From Aptenodytes patagonicus (taxonomy: Eukaryota; Chordata; Aves; Sphenisciformes; Spheniscidae), in contig NC_134956.1 of NCBI RefSeq assembly GCF_965638725.1, positions 25,479,047 through 25,543,046 on the forward strand: a DNA stretch of 64,000 nucleotides. Reading direction: 5' to 3'. Shown here one piece after another: positions 41,001 through 56,000 of the stretch. A program made the position numbers and the translations under genes. Within the stretch, counting starts at the first letter, position 1, and each line of letters opens with the position of its first letter. Below the pieces are notes generated by a model. The model did not search any database and had not been told where the DNA came from. It saw only the letters and a list, made by a program, of their open reading frames with translations.

Positions 41001-44000
41001 TACTGAAAAGCTACAGCTCAGCTAAAACCTTTTCCCTGCCATGTAGTGTATTAGTTGCCTACTAATAGCAACAGCCACTTAGGAGAAACATAGCTTCATG
41101 TTACTGATACGTTGTTATTAACAAGTATCTATTATGCCAGTGACTCAGTGCTTCAAATGTACCCCAACAAGTACTTGCTCTGCAACTCCTTTTCAGTTAA
41201 TGGTAGAGTGTTTTGGCAATTCCTACCCCAACTGGGAACCCATAGTTAGTTTTAGACTATCAGGTCTCTAGGGTGATCAGCCTCCCACCTTTTCATAACA
41301 CCTCAACCCACCTGTGTCGTACCGCTGGAATTAATGATTAGTAACTCTCATCTTGCATGTTTCCCAGATCCCCAAACTCCTGACTTGCCACTTCAAGTCC
41401 TCTTTCACATAAATACAACTTGGCATAGGCATATTAGCGATAGAACAGTTATGAAGGTTCTTGGCAGGATGTATGTAATGGATGGCTAAGTAAGAAGCAA
41501 AGAGCCCTCCAGCCCAATATCTCCTGTTGTACAGGTACTGGTGCCAATGGATGCTTAGGGAAAGAGTGTAAGAACAGGACAATTGTGTCCAGTTTCTGTA
41601 ATCTGCAATTTAGAAATTTACTGAAGAAGAGACTGTGTTTATATCATTGCATGTAATAGCTCCCAATACACCTTTTCCCCGTAAAGTTGGCTAATCGCTT
41701 TTTGAACCCATTAATGCTTTTGATGAAAACAGTTAAAGGGCACATGAAAACCAGGCAAATGAAAGCTTATGTAAATTTTGAGTGGCAGGAGTTTAAAACC
41801 AGGCAGACATAAGCCCTAGTGAATATGTTGTAGGGAACAACCATGTATTGGCTGGAGACAAAAAGAGAGGAATGGACAAAATGGGATAATAAATCTTTTC
41901 TGTCTCCAGTTTCATGATCAGATGGTAAATCTGATTTTGGCTTGTATTATTTATGCAGCCTGAATAAGGCTGTCGTACTAAGTCACAGCCTTATAGATAA
42001 TCTTCTATATGTTAGCTTTATATTATTTTTCCTTGTATCTCCTGTAAGAGGCAAGGGAATCCCCTGACAACAGGTCCATCCCCTCTCCCCCCTTGCCCTC
42101 AGCTGGATATAAGACATAAACCGGCAAAGCACTAACAGCCCACTATACAACTTTAATTCCAACTATAATACAGATGAGGCATTACCTTCATGCCTGACAC
42201 AGCCAAGGTGTTTTTCAGTCGGTATTTGCCATCCTTCTGGGGATATGTGTACAGCAGAACATCATTCATCTATATGAAGAGAAAGACAAAATCAATAATT
42301 TGCAATATGGCTTGCAGGCCTGCCCATTACTCCTGGGGGGGATACACAGAACAAGCAGTAACTTGATGAACTGCTAGGACTGTTACTAAAGACAGGCCCA
42401 AGCCACACAGCTTAGACCAAGACCCGCATTTCCACAAAACTCCGGGGAGTCTGCATCCAGGACTTTGATTTCTTCCCATTTTTGACTGTTGCTAATGGCT
42501 AAGCAAGTAGATAATCAGCTCTTTTTTATTCAGCTTGGGTGAAACTGCTGCTTGTTTTAAGGGCAATGCCATGTTCAAGTTGGGAAGGGAGGCTCTGCAT
42601 TTACCATGTGGCAATACCAACTAACTTCCCAGGATGCTGCAGCTCTGACTCTCTCAGGGTCCCCCTGACAGTGAAGCTGTAGTGAGGTCAGGGGTAGGGC
42701 TGGGCTTCACGGACTTCCATTTTCTGGGCAAAAAGGAAGTGGAGGTGAGGAGAGGTGCCACGATCTGGAGGAATGATTCCGGGAGGAGTGGTTTGGATAT
42801 TTAAGAGCAGTAACTGTACTTCACTCCTAGCAAAACTCGCCTAGACATATGACAGCTTTGCTGAGTCTGTGGGCTGCAGCAGAGACCCTGGAAGGGCAAA
42901 AATGAGAAACTTTTTTTCATTTTATGAGGAAAAAAAATCTGTACCTTAACACCCCAAATATTTCCATAGTTCTCACAGCTCCTTGCAGAATGCATGTTTT
43001 TCAAACAGCTTCATACTAAATGGGATCAGATCTTCTCTGCTGTTTGCTGAACTTAATCATAGACATTATTGCAGCCTTTTACCTTCATGCCAACAAACAA
43101 ATAAATGAAACAGTAGAACTGGACCTTGTAGGTCTTTGCTGGCCTCTCCTTCCCTTACTACTAGAAGGAATAGCAGTATCTGTGGGCCTTAACGTTGCCA
43201 AAGTAATGCTTGTGTGTATGCATTCTCTGCTTTACTTGAATGAGCAGGTCATGTTCTCTTGTTGTCTTTCCCAGGCCTCTCACATCAGTACCAATACGCA
43301 TAAACTCGGACAGCCCCTTGATTACTGAACTGGGATACTATGAACAAAGATGTGCAAGGCAATGTAAAAACAAGGCATAGGTAATACTGTGTAATGCCAG
43401 AGACAAGGCATCTTAAATGCAGAAATTCTCAAGAAATTAAAAACTAGACAGAAACCAGCTTCACTTGGATTCCTCTGTGACAAAGACATTTAAATACAGC
43501 CAATTGGATGGTAATAATAATATATTTTGGAAGGAAAATTGTGATAAAGAGAGACGCAGAGAAGAAAGGAGGAAACTAAAGAATGACTTGGCAATAAAAT
43601 AATGTATCCTGTATGACTGGAATTGTTGGGGTCTTGATAGTACTGCCTGACCACCTAAAACTGCTAGTGTAAAATTTTCACTAATTTGCTTGCCTGAAAA
43701 AAAATGGAAAGTGGAGCCTTATGGATGTTTTCTTAAAAGGTCATAGTTCAGCTTTCTTACAGAGCAGGAACAATGGTTAAAGAAGAATGACATGGAATTA
43801 ATACTCATGGGATTAAATCCTTCACCTTGGACTTAACAACAAAACTGTTGTTGCCTTTATTAGGGTCATGAGTTCACTCGTGGACACGAGTTCATTAAAT
43901 AGCTGTTTGATTCACAGCAAATCAGGCTTATGTGCATTAGCTGCCCATCTTTAAAATGCAGATTCCCATTAACGTGAGCCAAAATATACTGAAGAGTGAC

Positions 44001-47000
44001 TTTCCCCAAAACTTTTACTTCAAATTTTACTACTTTTAAAAATTGAATTGAGTTTACTGAGTAGGATCAGCCAATATTTTTGTAGAAAATGCTGAAACAT
44101 TTCATTCTAACATTTTAACAAAAAGACTCCCACGCTCTCCTGCATTGGCCACTCTACTGTGTATTTCTCTGTGTCCTTCTAGTAAGTCTTAACTCATGTG
44201 GAGTTTAAAGCTCTTTTAATATAACACTTCTCAACTGAGGATATAAAAACATACTAACGAGTCAGAACAGGAGTCTCATGTTCTCTTCTCTGTAGTCTGA
44301 AGTGGAGTATTTACTCCTTTTGCAACAACACAATAGATTTCCTTAGAACAAGATGACAAATGGCTTGTCACAGAGTTTTTCTGTGATTTACTTATTGCTC
44401 CATAAATTACCCTCCATGCTAACATTAATCCAATCACCACAGTGACACCTGCACAGTACTGACCACATGATGATTCTCAGTTTAACCAGGGCTATGCATA
44501 ACCTGAAAATTCATCACAACCTACTGCACACTGAGTATCTAGGAGGCTAAGGTAGAAAAAACTGAGCAAACATAAACCTTTCAGTGAAAAGCAGATGAAA
44601 GCTATTTTCACTTGATATTACTAGTAGCAACTAGGACTCCAGCAGCCAGGTGGGAAAAAGGTAAAAAGGCAGGCAGACTTTATTGCTAACATTAAGAGAA
44701 TACCTTGTGAAATAAGAGAATCTCATGTTTGCCTGGTGATTCTGCTATCTCCTGAATGTTCAAAGGATTATATGAGAAAACAGGACTTCCTCTGCCACTC
44801 ATCAGTGCCAGTACTTAAGGCTTGTTTCAAACCACAAGAAAAGGTAACTAGTTATGGGCACTAAGCCCAAGGAAGTGAACTCCTGAGAGAGATTTTCAGG
44901 ATTCTGGCATAATGTGCTACTGGGTTTCTTGAACAGCAAACCCCACTTATTTTATTTATGTGAAAAGTTATATATTTCTTTAAAAAGCAGCTCATTCTTT
45001 TATTACTGATAAAGTTGATTAAGGATGACACCCTGGTTCATACTGTTGTCACGACAGCTCTGGTTAATACCTCAAGATTTAATAAACATTAATGATGACT
45101 TTGCTTTATTATTGCCCACTGGAGTTTTTTTCCCCTTCTGTTTTTCTCCCCCACAGTATATAGTGGTGGGCTGTGACTCTGAGGTCCCCCCAACCACAGC
45201 TTGACACAATGAAATTATGACAAATATTTCAAATCTTGCTAAGCGAGGCACACATATTAATGAAGAAAGAAAGGGTTTGCACTCACTGCTGTCTCCTTTG
45301 CCACATCTACACTGGAGAGCTGAGTCATGGCTATATGAATGGTATGGACCAAACTAGCATCAGTACCACTGGTTTCATGCATCCTCCTGCTTCACACTGC
45401 ACAGTTCCCTGAAGCAGTGAGGACAGGCCATGATGAAAGCTGATCTTGCAGCCCCTCAGGAATCTGTGGTAGAAGAGATCGACTGCCACAACCCCCAGGG
45501 GAGTTCCCAGAAGTCCTTGGGCTTCAGACCCACTTCTGTTTGCCAGAAAACGTTTGTATAATTGGGATCCCCAAACTGCTCAGATATTGACATGGGAGCA
45601 AATACTCCTATTCTACACTGCTCCATGCACACACACAGTCCCCAAAACAACAGTTGATAACACAAAGAAGGATACGTCTGCTCTTTAATTGTCTTTTTTT
45701 CTGTTACTACTTTTCTTTTTTCCCCCTTCATTTTATAATCCCCTCTGTTGTGACAGGAACCCAGTAACATTAGAGGTCAGTGCAAGTTTTCTAACCTACA
45801 GTGTCCAAATTTATTGATCCAAACAAGTTTATCTGTGCCCTGCTGAACTGCTGGCATCCATATGCAATGCACTCTGTCTAAAAGCTCCTACCACGTGCTT
45901 GGTTTTTCTGAATGTTTTAAAGGGTAGTTCATTATGAACCCTGTGTTGTTCTATTCAAGTCTGTGTTAAACATCCCCTGAGTATCAGTGGAGCAGCCTGA
46001 ATGTGTGCTGGAGCTGCATTTTCCAAGCTCTGACTCCAGAACCTCCTATACTCCAGCCCTGCCAACTAGAGCATTAAACAGTCTCCCATTTGACAGCAGC
46101 TTCCCGCACCCCACTTGCAACACAAGCAGCCTTTGTAGAGAAATTCTTGAAAGGGTGAGATAAGAGAGAGTGCCTGTGTTGCAAAGTCCTGTGGTTGGGG
46201 GGCAGTTAAGGGGCCTGCCAGTGTCAGCAGTCCATACTGTGCTGCAAAGAGGCCCCAACATCCTTGTAAACAGAGACTGGACTCAGGAAACAGGCGCACA
46301 GCAAAACTCACCAAACATCCTGCCAGGAAACACCAGATTCAACAATACCATCAGCCTGCACAAAACAGCCAGCTCAAGTAACCTTGTGAGACACACAACA
46401 TACACCCGCAGAAACATATGCACATCAAAAACCCTTAAATGTGTGTCCTACACACTCGTGCCTATGTGGGCTGTGCACAGACATACAACGCTCCTTATGG
46501 GCATATATTCAAAGCACAAGCACGCACACCACCAAAGCACACCCTGAATGCACAGGCCAAGTAGGAGTCTGGCACGCACCCAATTTCTATAGCATATTCT
46601 AACTACAACTTTAGTTTGGTGGGCTCATCTCCTGGGATGTGTAGGGGTTAAATTCTCAGGGTTATCCTTCAGTGTATACTCTTCCACTGAAATTCTCTCC
46701 AGGTCCTGGGCTTCCCTTAGCTTCAGTCAGAGTAAGTTCGCTACTAAGAACTTCAGAAAATGCTGTTCATGTAAAAATCTGTTTTGGGTAGCTAAGGTAA
46801 ATACATTTATTTAATCCAAAGCTAAACCAAACTACAGCTATACATGTTAGCTTCTGGTGATCTTTTAGAGCGGCAGCTGACATGTGAAGCATCAAAAAAC
46901 CAGCTGGTTCTGAAAGGTTTTTTTGATTAATACATTAGGACAAATTCTTATCCTATCTGAGTTTTGCCAGTGGCTTCAAAGGATTATGATATGGTCCTTA

Positions 47001-50000
47001 GAAGATAAGGGCTTTAAATAAACGTGGGTTTTAAGAGACAGTGTTTAGGAGATTATTCTAGTCTTGGGCTTTTGTGGTTTTGGGTTGGGTTTTTTTTCCA
47101 CACAGTGTCCCCAAGCATCAGAATCAACATAGCACCTGGGTTGGGCTAGATGCACTGGCAGAAGTAAGGATATGTTCATGCAGGCCTTGGCTGTTACAAA
47201 AAGGTGTTGGCAGTAATGGTTGGTAGGGCCTTAAGACTGATGCAGTAAGGATGCTATATGCCAAGATGAAAATACGTTGCCATAGCTATGCAGTAGTTGT
47301 CTTAATGTATCCACAGGCTAAATAGTCCGTTAAGCAATGCATGAGTGGTTGTGGCATGAGTGGTGGTGGCACAACAGAGAATCCACAGCATTAGCAGTGA
47401 CAAGCAGATAATACAAAACCATTCAGGTGTTAATGCAGGAATTACCATATACCACAGTGACTCACTTTCCTGCAATTTCACCATACATGGCATTGCTCTG
47501 CAACCTGAGGAGCTTTCAGGGTAGAGGAGACTGAGTAAAAAAATCACTGAACCCAAAGGCAGATATTTGCCAATAAGTTTCAAACTTTTTCCAAGATCCA
47601 GTCACCCCTGCCCCGCCCCAACGGGAGACATAATACAGGAAGCCTGAAGTGGTTGCAACTTTATGTGTTAGAGCAGGAAAGAAGCCAGTTTTATGTGTCT
47701 CTTGGTTCTTGAAAGTGACCACTATGGTTTAGTCTAGCTCCACCACATACTTTGCATGACAGCACGTTTGGTCATAGTTTGCCTTTCTGACTGAAAGGAA
47801 GAAAAAAAAGCTGTTTCTGAATACTGAGAGCATCTATTAACAACAGGACATTGGCTACTGTAATGTCTCCAGTTGCCGACAGACACTTCTCTCTTTGCAG
47901 TTAACATCTGGGTTTGAGCAGCTGAACTCTCCCCAGGAATCAAAAATAGTTCCTGAACTAGAAAGTGCCAGAAACTCATTTCTGTGCTTTCTTTGTTCCA
48001 GTAATACTTTCAGCCTCTTGTGACCTTCAAGCTGATACAACTGTTTTGGACTACTTGAAATTTATCCCAGTTTATCCCAGGTTTAAATTACTTTCTTCTC
48101 AATGTTTATTACCAACCTGATTTCTGATCTTGCTTCTAAATTCTCTATATCAGTTATAATAGCTAGGTTTGTGACACTTCACTATTTGCCATAGTAGTGG
48201 ATTATGATGGCAGTTACGAACACACTGGAAGATGAAATGGTAACAACTTCTTGGAATTTCGTCCCAGCTTTAGCCACAACTCCAAAATGTTTTTGTAATA
48301 CTAGCAACGGTGAGTGTTTCAGAAGAGACATCGGTAAGGAAGCAAGTATCATCTGTTATGAAGTGGTCATCAGTAGGCTTCGGAGTTACTACTGCTGAGA
48401 ACACTGTTTCTTAAGACCAGCTCCTGGAGATTCTAGCATGGCCATTTTCCCTTGGCTGCAACAAAGTCATGATTTTGACATTTATTGCTGTTGTTACAGT
48501 CCATTGATGCCAACTCAGTAAAACAGCACTGCAGCAATCTCATATTCAAAGATTTGGGTGAAATCCATCACTTTCAGTACATGAAAGTCTGAATTTTCAC
48601 AGAAACCAATGAAGCCATCAGAAAAGTGCAGTGCCAGGACTGTGTCCCATCCCAACTGATCTTTGATAATTACTGCAATACATGATCGAGGAGGCAAAGA
48701 AGCTTGTGCATCCACTCATGCACAAATAGGAAATATTAATAAGAGGGAGAAATAAGAAGAATTAATGGCAGAATGTATGACTTCTGTAATAAGCCATTTC
48801 TCCTCCTCACAATGGTCCCAGGGTGAAAAGCTGTCAGCATTTACAGCAAATAACGTATTCCAGGCATATAAGCCATTTATTTTTAAAAAAATTCTGCAAA
48901 CAGTACTTTAATGTTAATAGCAGCAGTAATGCTCAGTTCTTTACAGCTCTTCTGGGAAGGACCTCTAAAGAATTTTTCAAACATTAACAGGTAAGCAGGT
49001 AACAAACTCCTATGACGTAGGCAAGTATTATTTTCCCCTTCATACCGATAAATGCATAAAAATGCCTGTGGTTATACAATAAGCTACCTGAAAAGTTGGG
49101 AACAGAGCTCAGGAGCCTGGAGTCTCAGATAGTCTCTAACTGCTCAATGTAGTGTGTAATGCAAAACAGAGAGCATGAGTGTTAATAGCATATCTCCAAA
49201 ACAGTGGTTTTAAATCTGTTTTGATTTGCAAATACCTGCAATTTTGTGAAGGGTATTCCAGCCAACTGATGAAAGGTTCATTTTTCTTAACTCTTAGAAG
49301 AATTTGGCAAACTGTCATTGAAAACTGTTGCTCTAATCAACAGGAAGCTGGAGGTGTGTGTTCAGAGGGACTATACCTAGGCCATGCACACAGTTATCGG
49401 GTAATTTACATAGATGTGGACAGCAGGAACTAAAACCCAGTCCTTGAGCTTCAAGGATACAAGTCTCTCCCAAGTGAGTCCAAAGAAAGTTTTCATAAAC
49501 TTTAGCAGTGGGGTGTTCTCTGTTGCTTCTAATCAGATCTCCTAAGGCCTTCGGGTTGGACTTTCAAGTGTGAAGTTTAATTGCTGAAAGTATTCAGGAG
49601 CTCCCATCCTCCTGATCACCTTGGAAACTTGCACTCCTTTGCAAAATTATGGCGTAGTCAAGGCTGTACATAGCTGTGGCACAAATGGAGGGCTGCACGG
49701 CCCGTATTCCTGTATGGAGGGCCAATGGGACGTGTGAAAAGGGCTACAGCCCCCTTAACAACAGAAAATGACTCACCACATCACTGCTAATGGTTAAATG
49801 ACTTGCAGTCTGAAAGTTTCTGCCAGGGTTCAGGGCTGCATAAATGCAGGAGAAGATACAAGAGAGACAGTAAAAATATAAAAGAAATCTTACCAAGAAC
49901 AAATGCCGAGGGTGCCTATTCTTGCCAGAGATTTTCATCAGTGTTCCCTCTTTAACAAAGATCTGAAGGAGAAAACAACAGGTTATAATCCTGAGACTTC

Positions 50001-53000
50001 TCATTCTGAATCTTACTGAGAAAAGAGAATATTCCTCCTGGGGAAAGAGCTACTCTAACTGCTTTCATCAGCACAGGAAGAGATAGATATCTCAACACTT
50101 GCTTCTAGTCTTACTCCTTATGATCAGGTTTAGCCTTTGCCTGGGTTAGCCCCGCTGCTCTTCATGGCTTGCTTTTGTATGAGAACCGAATGGGTTGCAA
50201 ACCCACTTGTCCTCAGCCCACTGCTTCTGCACCGTGGACTGTGCCCAGAGGTGACTGTCACAGATTGCAAAGCTAACATGTAATGGGCTTCAGAAAAGAA
50301 CTCTTGTCTTTAAAAATCCTCTAAAATAGACAGACCAAAAAGAAAAGCTGAAACCTCAGGTTTCAGCGCACTACATCCACATAACTATGCCTGCATACAT
50401 AATCTGTACGTCTTTGCAAACACAGTACTTTTTGTTGGTCCATAGTGTTACTATGTATGTAGATAGGACTATGTACGTAAGCAGCTAAACCAGCATACTA
50501 GAACTTAATTGCAGTAACATTTGAAAAGGTCTAGAATAACTGAACTACATCAGTGGATTAACAGTCATCTATTCTTTTCAGATGGAGAACAGAATCTGGT
50601 GCAGTTTTCCACTCTAGAACAATTTATAATCAAAGAGACCAATCCTCCAAATTCTGTATGCTGGGCTTTGCAGAATTTGTTAAAGCATTACCTGGCAAGG
50701 GCAAGGGAGAATACTGATGTTGTTAGAGAAAAAATAGCGGTTGACTGCAGTATTTGGCTGATGAGGATCCTTACAAGTATGCATGCCTTTAAAATTGCTT
50801 CATGAGTTTTGCTAAAGATATTGGTGTACTGAAGGGAAATTTAGAGTTGCAGAACTCAAGAAAGAAATCTTTTGAAGTGTAGAGGCAGGTTGGAGCTGAG
50901 GTGAATGGAGTTACATCCAGTTGGCGGCCGGTCACGAGCGGTGTTCCCCAGGGCTCAGTACTGGGGCCGGTCTTGTTTAATATCTTTATTGATGATCTGG
51001 ATGAGGGGATTGAGTGCACCCTCAGTAAGTTTGCAGACGACACCAAGCTGGGCGGGAGTGTTGATCTGCTCGAGGGTAGGAAGGCTCTGCAGAGGGACCT
51101 GGACAGGCTGGATCGATGGGCCCAGGCCAACTGTATGTGGTTCAACAAGGCCAAGTGCCGGGTCCTGCACTTTGGCCACAACAACCCCATGCAGCGCTAC
51201 AGGCTTGGGGAAGAGGGGCTGGAAAGCTGCCTGTCAGAAAAGGACCTGGGGGTGCTGGTTGACAGCCGGCTGAACATGAGCCAGCAGTGTGCCCAGGCGG
51301 CCAAGAAGGCCAATGGCATCCTGGCCTGTATCAGAAATAGTGTGGCCAGCAGGAGTAGGGAAGTGATCATGCCCCTGTACTCGGCACTGGTGAGGCCGCA
51401 CCTCGAATACTGTGTTCAGTTTTGGGCCCCTCACTGCAAGAAGGACATTGAGGTGCTGGAGCGTGTCCAGAGAAGGGCAACGAGGCTGGTGAGGGGTCTG
51501 GAGAACAAGTCTTATGAGGAGCGGCTGAGGGAACTGGGACTGTTTAGCCTGGAGAAAAGGAGGCTGAGGGGAGACCTTACCGCTCTCTACAACTACCTGA
51601 AAGGAGGTTGTAGCGAGGTGGGTGTTGGTCTTTTCTCCGAAGTAACAAGTGATAGGACGAGAGGAAATGGCCTCAAGTTGCGGCAGGGGAGGTTTAGATT
51701 GGATGTAAGGAAAAATTTCTTTACTGAAAGAGTGGTTAAACATTGGAACAGGCTGCCCAGGGAAGTGGTGGAGTCCCCATCCCTGGAGGTATTTAAAAGA
51801 CGTGTAGATGAGGCGCTTAGGGACATGGTTTAGTGGGCATGGTGGTGTTGGGTTGACGGTTGGACTCGATGATCTTAGAGGTCTTTTCCAACCTCAATGA
51901 TTCTATGATTCTATGATTCTATGAAACTGGATAGGTTTGAAAGCCAGGAGAAGAAATTTGCATTTGATGCAGATAGCAATACAGAGCTATACACTCTCCC
52001 ACACTTCTGTTCATGTGTTGCTTAAAAACGATGTCTTGCATTAAAAGCACCATTGGGGAATGGTGAGAATATAAATTTGAAAACAAACATTTTCCCCTGA
52101 TATAAGGCTCTTACCCAGCCAAATAAAACTCTGAGCCTTTCCAGGCTGCAAGTGATTCCTGCTAATGTTGCAGCCTTTCAACAGGAGTATATAGGGAGGA
52201 AAACAGCAGCTCCATCAAAACACACTACACATGGGGTGGCTGAGGACAGCTGGAGTGAAAAGTCAAATGGCTTCTCTGTGTAAAAGCAGGGGCAATGCAT
52301 GTCTTTCCCAGCCTGAGGCTCTCGGCACATCTCTTTGCACACTGCCAGAGTGATGGCTTTTTACACAAACCAGTGCTCCAACTCTTATCACAGTAGCTCA
52401 GGAAACAACACCTGTAGACGTCTGAAATCTGGCCATCCACACAATCAGAGATATAGCTGGCCGGAAACAATGCCCTTATCAGCATAGGTCTGCCTGCAGC
52501 ACTCACCCTTCCTGGCTGGAGGAGGCCACTCTGCCCTCTCACACTGTGCTCAATGTGTACCAGCTTCTGCAAGTTTTCCTGGGGGAGAGAAACAGCGTTT
52601 AGGAGACCACATGGTGACCGTTCTTTAGACAAGCAGGCAAACCTTCCCCCACCCCTCCTCACCATTTTATTTCTCTAAAAGTGGTATTACAGAATTAGGT
52701 TTCAGAGAACTGAGCCCAGGGATTTTACGCCCAGAAAGTCTTCTTCCAGCCTTACAGGTTTTATAAAACCTCATCACCTGCATTCATATCTGCTGTGGCC
52801 TTCTACACTTCTGTTACCTCTGATACCTCAGTTCACCTTCAAAAGGGCCTGCTAACTCCATATGGTATTTATACATTGGCCTCTTTGCTGACTTTCTTGC
52901 TCTGGGAACTAATAAACTGGAAGCAGAGACAAAGTACAGTATCTGCTCCGAAGACCTGTGCATTAGTGGCTTGACACAGACAATCCAAAGCATGCTTTGA

Positions 53001-56000
53001 TACTATAAGACTGTTGCTAGGATTATCTGGAGGTTTATATTCTGTGATAATGGATTAATGGCTTTGCAATAGGGGATTTAGAAGGTTAACTAGTAAGCAG
53101 GCAGTGAAGCTGCATCTCTCTTTTGATGCTTTGGAAAAATCAGGAAGTTCATTATCAAACTCTGATACTATTAACCGCCTACCTGGCCTTAAAGCACAGA
53201 CAGTCAGTGGGCATTGGCATGTGGCATGAACTTATCTATGAAGATGGTAAATATGATTAATCTACCTAAGCCTGTGCTCTCATAAAAAAAAGATGGTATT
53301 GGATGAATATACAAAGGAGGAAGGAGGGATGTCTGTACCTTTGCAATATTGCTAGAGTCTTTTCAAATCTACTTCCATTTAGCAGGTGAGGCTGTTAAAA
53401 CCGAGGCTTGTACATAGGATTCAGCTGTGGTTTTATCTGGTCAGAACAGTAGAGTGGGCTGCACAGCAGCGATGAGTCATGACCAGAAATGTCTAAAAAT
53501 TAGGAGTCTCTTGTCTAAGTAAGTTAGCCATTGTATCCTAAATCCTCAGTTACACACCCAGATAAACTACAGTCTAAGGACCATATCTGACATAACTTCA
53601 TGACCTGGCAGCCTTTGACTACAGTTTTCTGCTATGACAGATAATGGTCTGTTTTCCTATGCTCCATTGACTGGCATTAAGATACCCCTGGGCTTAGTTA
53701 GAGTCGATTAGATCATACAGTGTATCTGCCTGGTACAAATCAGTGCTGTCTACAGAATCAGCTAATTAAAAAAGCTATCACAGATACCAGAAGAAGCATA
53801 TCCATGTCAATATGATGGTCTGTCAGGGTAAATTTACCCTGGATTTCAGCTAACACAATTAATGTACCTACCTCAGCTTGCTTTTTGAGATAAGCCTGAA
53901 ATACCTCCGTATGTTACTGCCCTGGTGAAATATTACAGTTGTTTAGCATGATACTAAATCTAGCTCTTAATCAGTAGCTGCATATCAAACATATGGAAAC
54001 ACCTACAATCCTTGACCAGCACAGGGCTGCACTGTGACCATGCAATATAACTGGCAGTTGACACATTTTCAAGAATTTCAGCCATCAAGTATCTCTTTTG
54101 CAATGCAGGAAGTAACAAATGAAATTTTTCAGGTCACTTCTAAAATACTATAGGCCAGCAAAATGGAAACAGAATGTATAAACTAATAGCACAGGAAATA
54201 CCAGGGATCATGGGACAGCTGACATTTGCAAAAGACATTTGCAAAGGACTTTCCCATCACTAAAGGGTATTTTAGCCCTAGCAAAACTTGTCAAATTGAC
54301 AGCTTCCACAATGGAAACCCGTTCTTCATCTGCAGAAAAGGCAGTGCCCTCCTGTGAGCACACTCATGGCCAATGCTAGTACTACTCATTGGGGTTTCTA
54401 CAGGAGTGAGAGGAGAAGTTGCTGCAGCTCAGATACACCTCGGGTTTTTTTAGGACTGCTGGCAGAGGTGCCTGTTGTAATGCTGACATTTGCAATATGG
54501 ACATATGTTCGCCAGGAAATGGACAGAGATGTATCAAACACATTTCCTGTAGGAAGTCAAACAGCCCTCACATGCGAAGGACAGTGATTTATTTGGGAAT
54601 GTGGGCAGCTGAGGGGGGTATAGTTTCCCTACCGTTCCCCTAAAATTCCCTGTTTATATAGTTTTCTTCATTCTCCTTAAAACTATCATTCTCCTTTCAA
54701 ATATCCTTCACAAGCTATGATTAAAAAATGAAAACAAAGCTCCACCCAACTAGTACTGCAGATGTGGGTGGCTGAAATCCTTCTCGGGCCATTTTAGCAA
54801 TGAACTGCAGCTTCCATCATATTATCATTATGTCTATGCAGGAGGAACACCTCCCCAAGGAATTCACCAGCTGTTAATAGCAACAATGATTTATAGCTCT
54901 TAGCATCTCAGGGCTTCTAACAGATTGTAGAAGTTCAGAGAGCAATACAAACCCTGCTTAGTTCAAGTAGTGAATGCCTCCCATAGTTACAGATAGACTT
55001 AATGCTATGCAGTGATGGTATGCCTTATGCCTCTGTTTGCACATCTGTAAATTGCAAATAATATTCTTCTACTTGATGAAAATGCTGTGGAGATAGTTAA
55101 TATCATAATGTGTCTGAAAATCCTGGGTTAATAGTTCCCAGGGAAAAACTGCTAGCGTGTTATTATCATAAAGCAAAAAAGCTAATAATGAATCATGGAT
55201 ATTCTGCAGAAAATGTAGATCATAATTCAATGCTCCTGTCAGATTTCTGGAGTGTAGTTTGATGAGTTGATAAGTGGCAGCAGAAATCTTCCTCCTTCCA
55301 GGTACATGCCAAGTCTAAATTAGTGCTTAGAACTTCAACCAGGTACATGACAAATTATTAATGCTCTATATCTTGAGCGGCGTTGTTCAGTTTGTTCTGT
55401 AATTAGAGTAACTTCTTAAATTCTTTGCATTTTTTGAAATCTGAGAGAAAGAAAAGAACTGCTGGTTGTGGCTTTTGTGGATGGGATATTTATTCAGGAG
55501 GACAACCTCTCATTTAGCAGTGTATTGAACTTTGATTCTCATGAACCTGTGCTTTCACAAAACCCACAGCATTCACATAGATGGGAAAGAAGGAAATTTT
55601 GTTTCATCTCTTCCAGGCTGCAGTTTTGAAAAAGAGCAGATGTGCTCTGATGATATGATAAAAAATGAAGTGTAAATATCTATGTGGAATTTGTGATGAA
55701 ATTGTTCCAAAACAGACATTAATAATAGCAATTATTATATAGTCTGTGACATCTGTAAAACTCAGATGATATGGTGACGTTCTTCAAATTAAAGCATGGC
55801 TTAGTGGAGATAAAATCATTGCATGGTAATGCAACACAGCAAATTTGATTTTGGCCACTTACATGTACTTCTAACTTCATAAAAGTATTCATACAAATCT
55901 CCCATAAATCTGAGTGAAATCTAAGGAAGCACAGGTGCCAGAAAAAGATGTGTGACCTTGATCTGTTAGGAACTGAGCTCTTACAGTTCTCAACCTCTAA

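Noticed and set aside
43020..43328. 102-codon plus-strand ORF with hydrophobic start
   Set aside because: Lies in an FGD5 intron on the opposite strand, with no recognisable domain or splice context; probably chance.
50955..51826. Minus-strand ORFs of up to 169 codons opposite the CR1
   Set aside because: Shadows of the CR1 reverse transcriptase frame.
52225..52665. 146-codon minus-strand ORF
   Set aside because: Only 52507-52578 within it is a real FGD5 exon; the rest is intron read-through past a clear GTGAGT donor.
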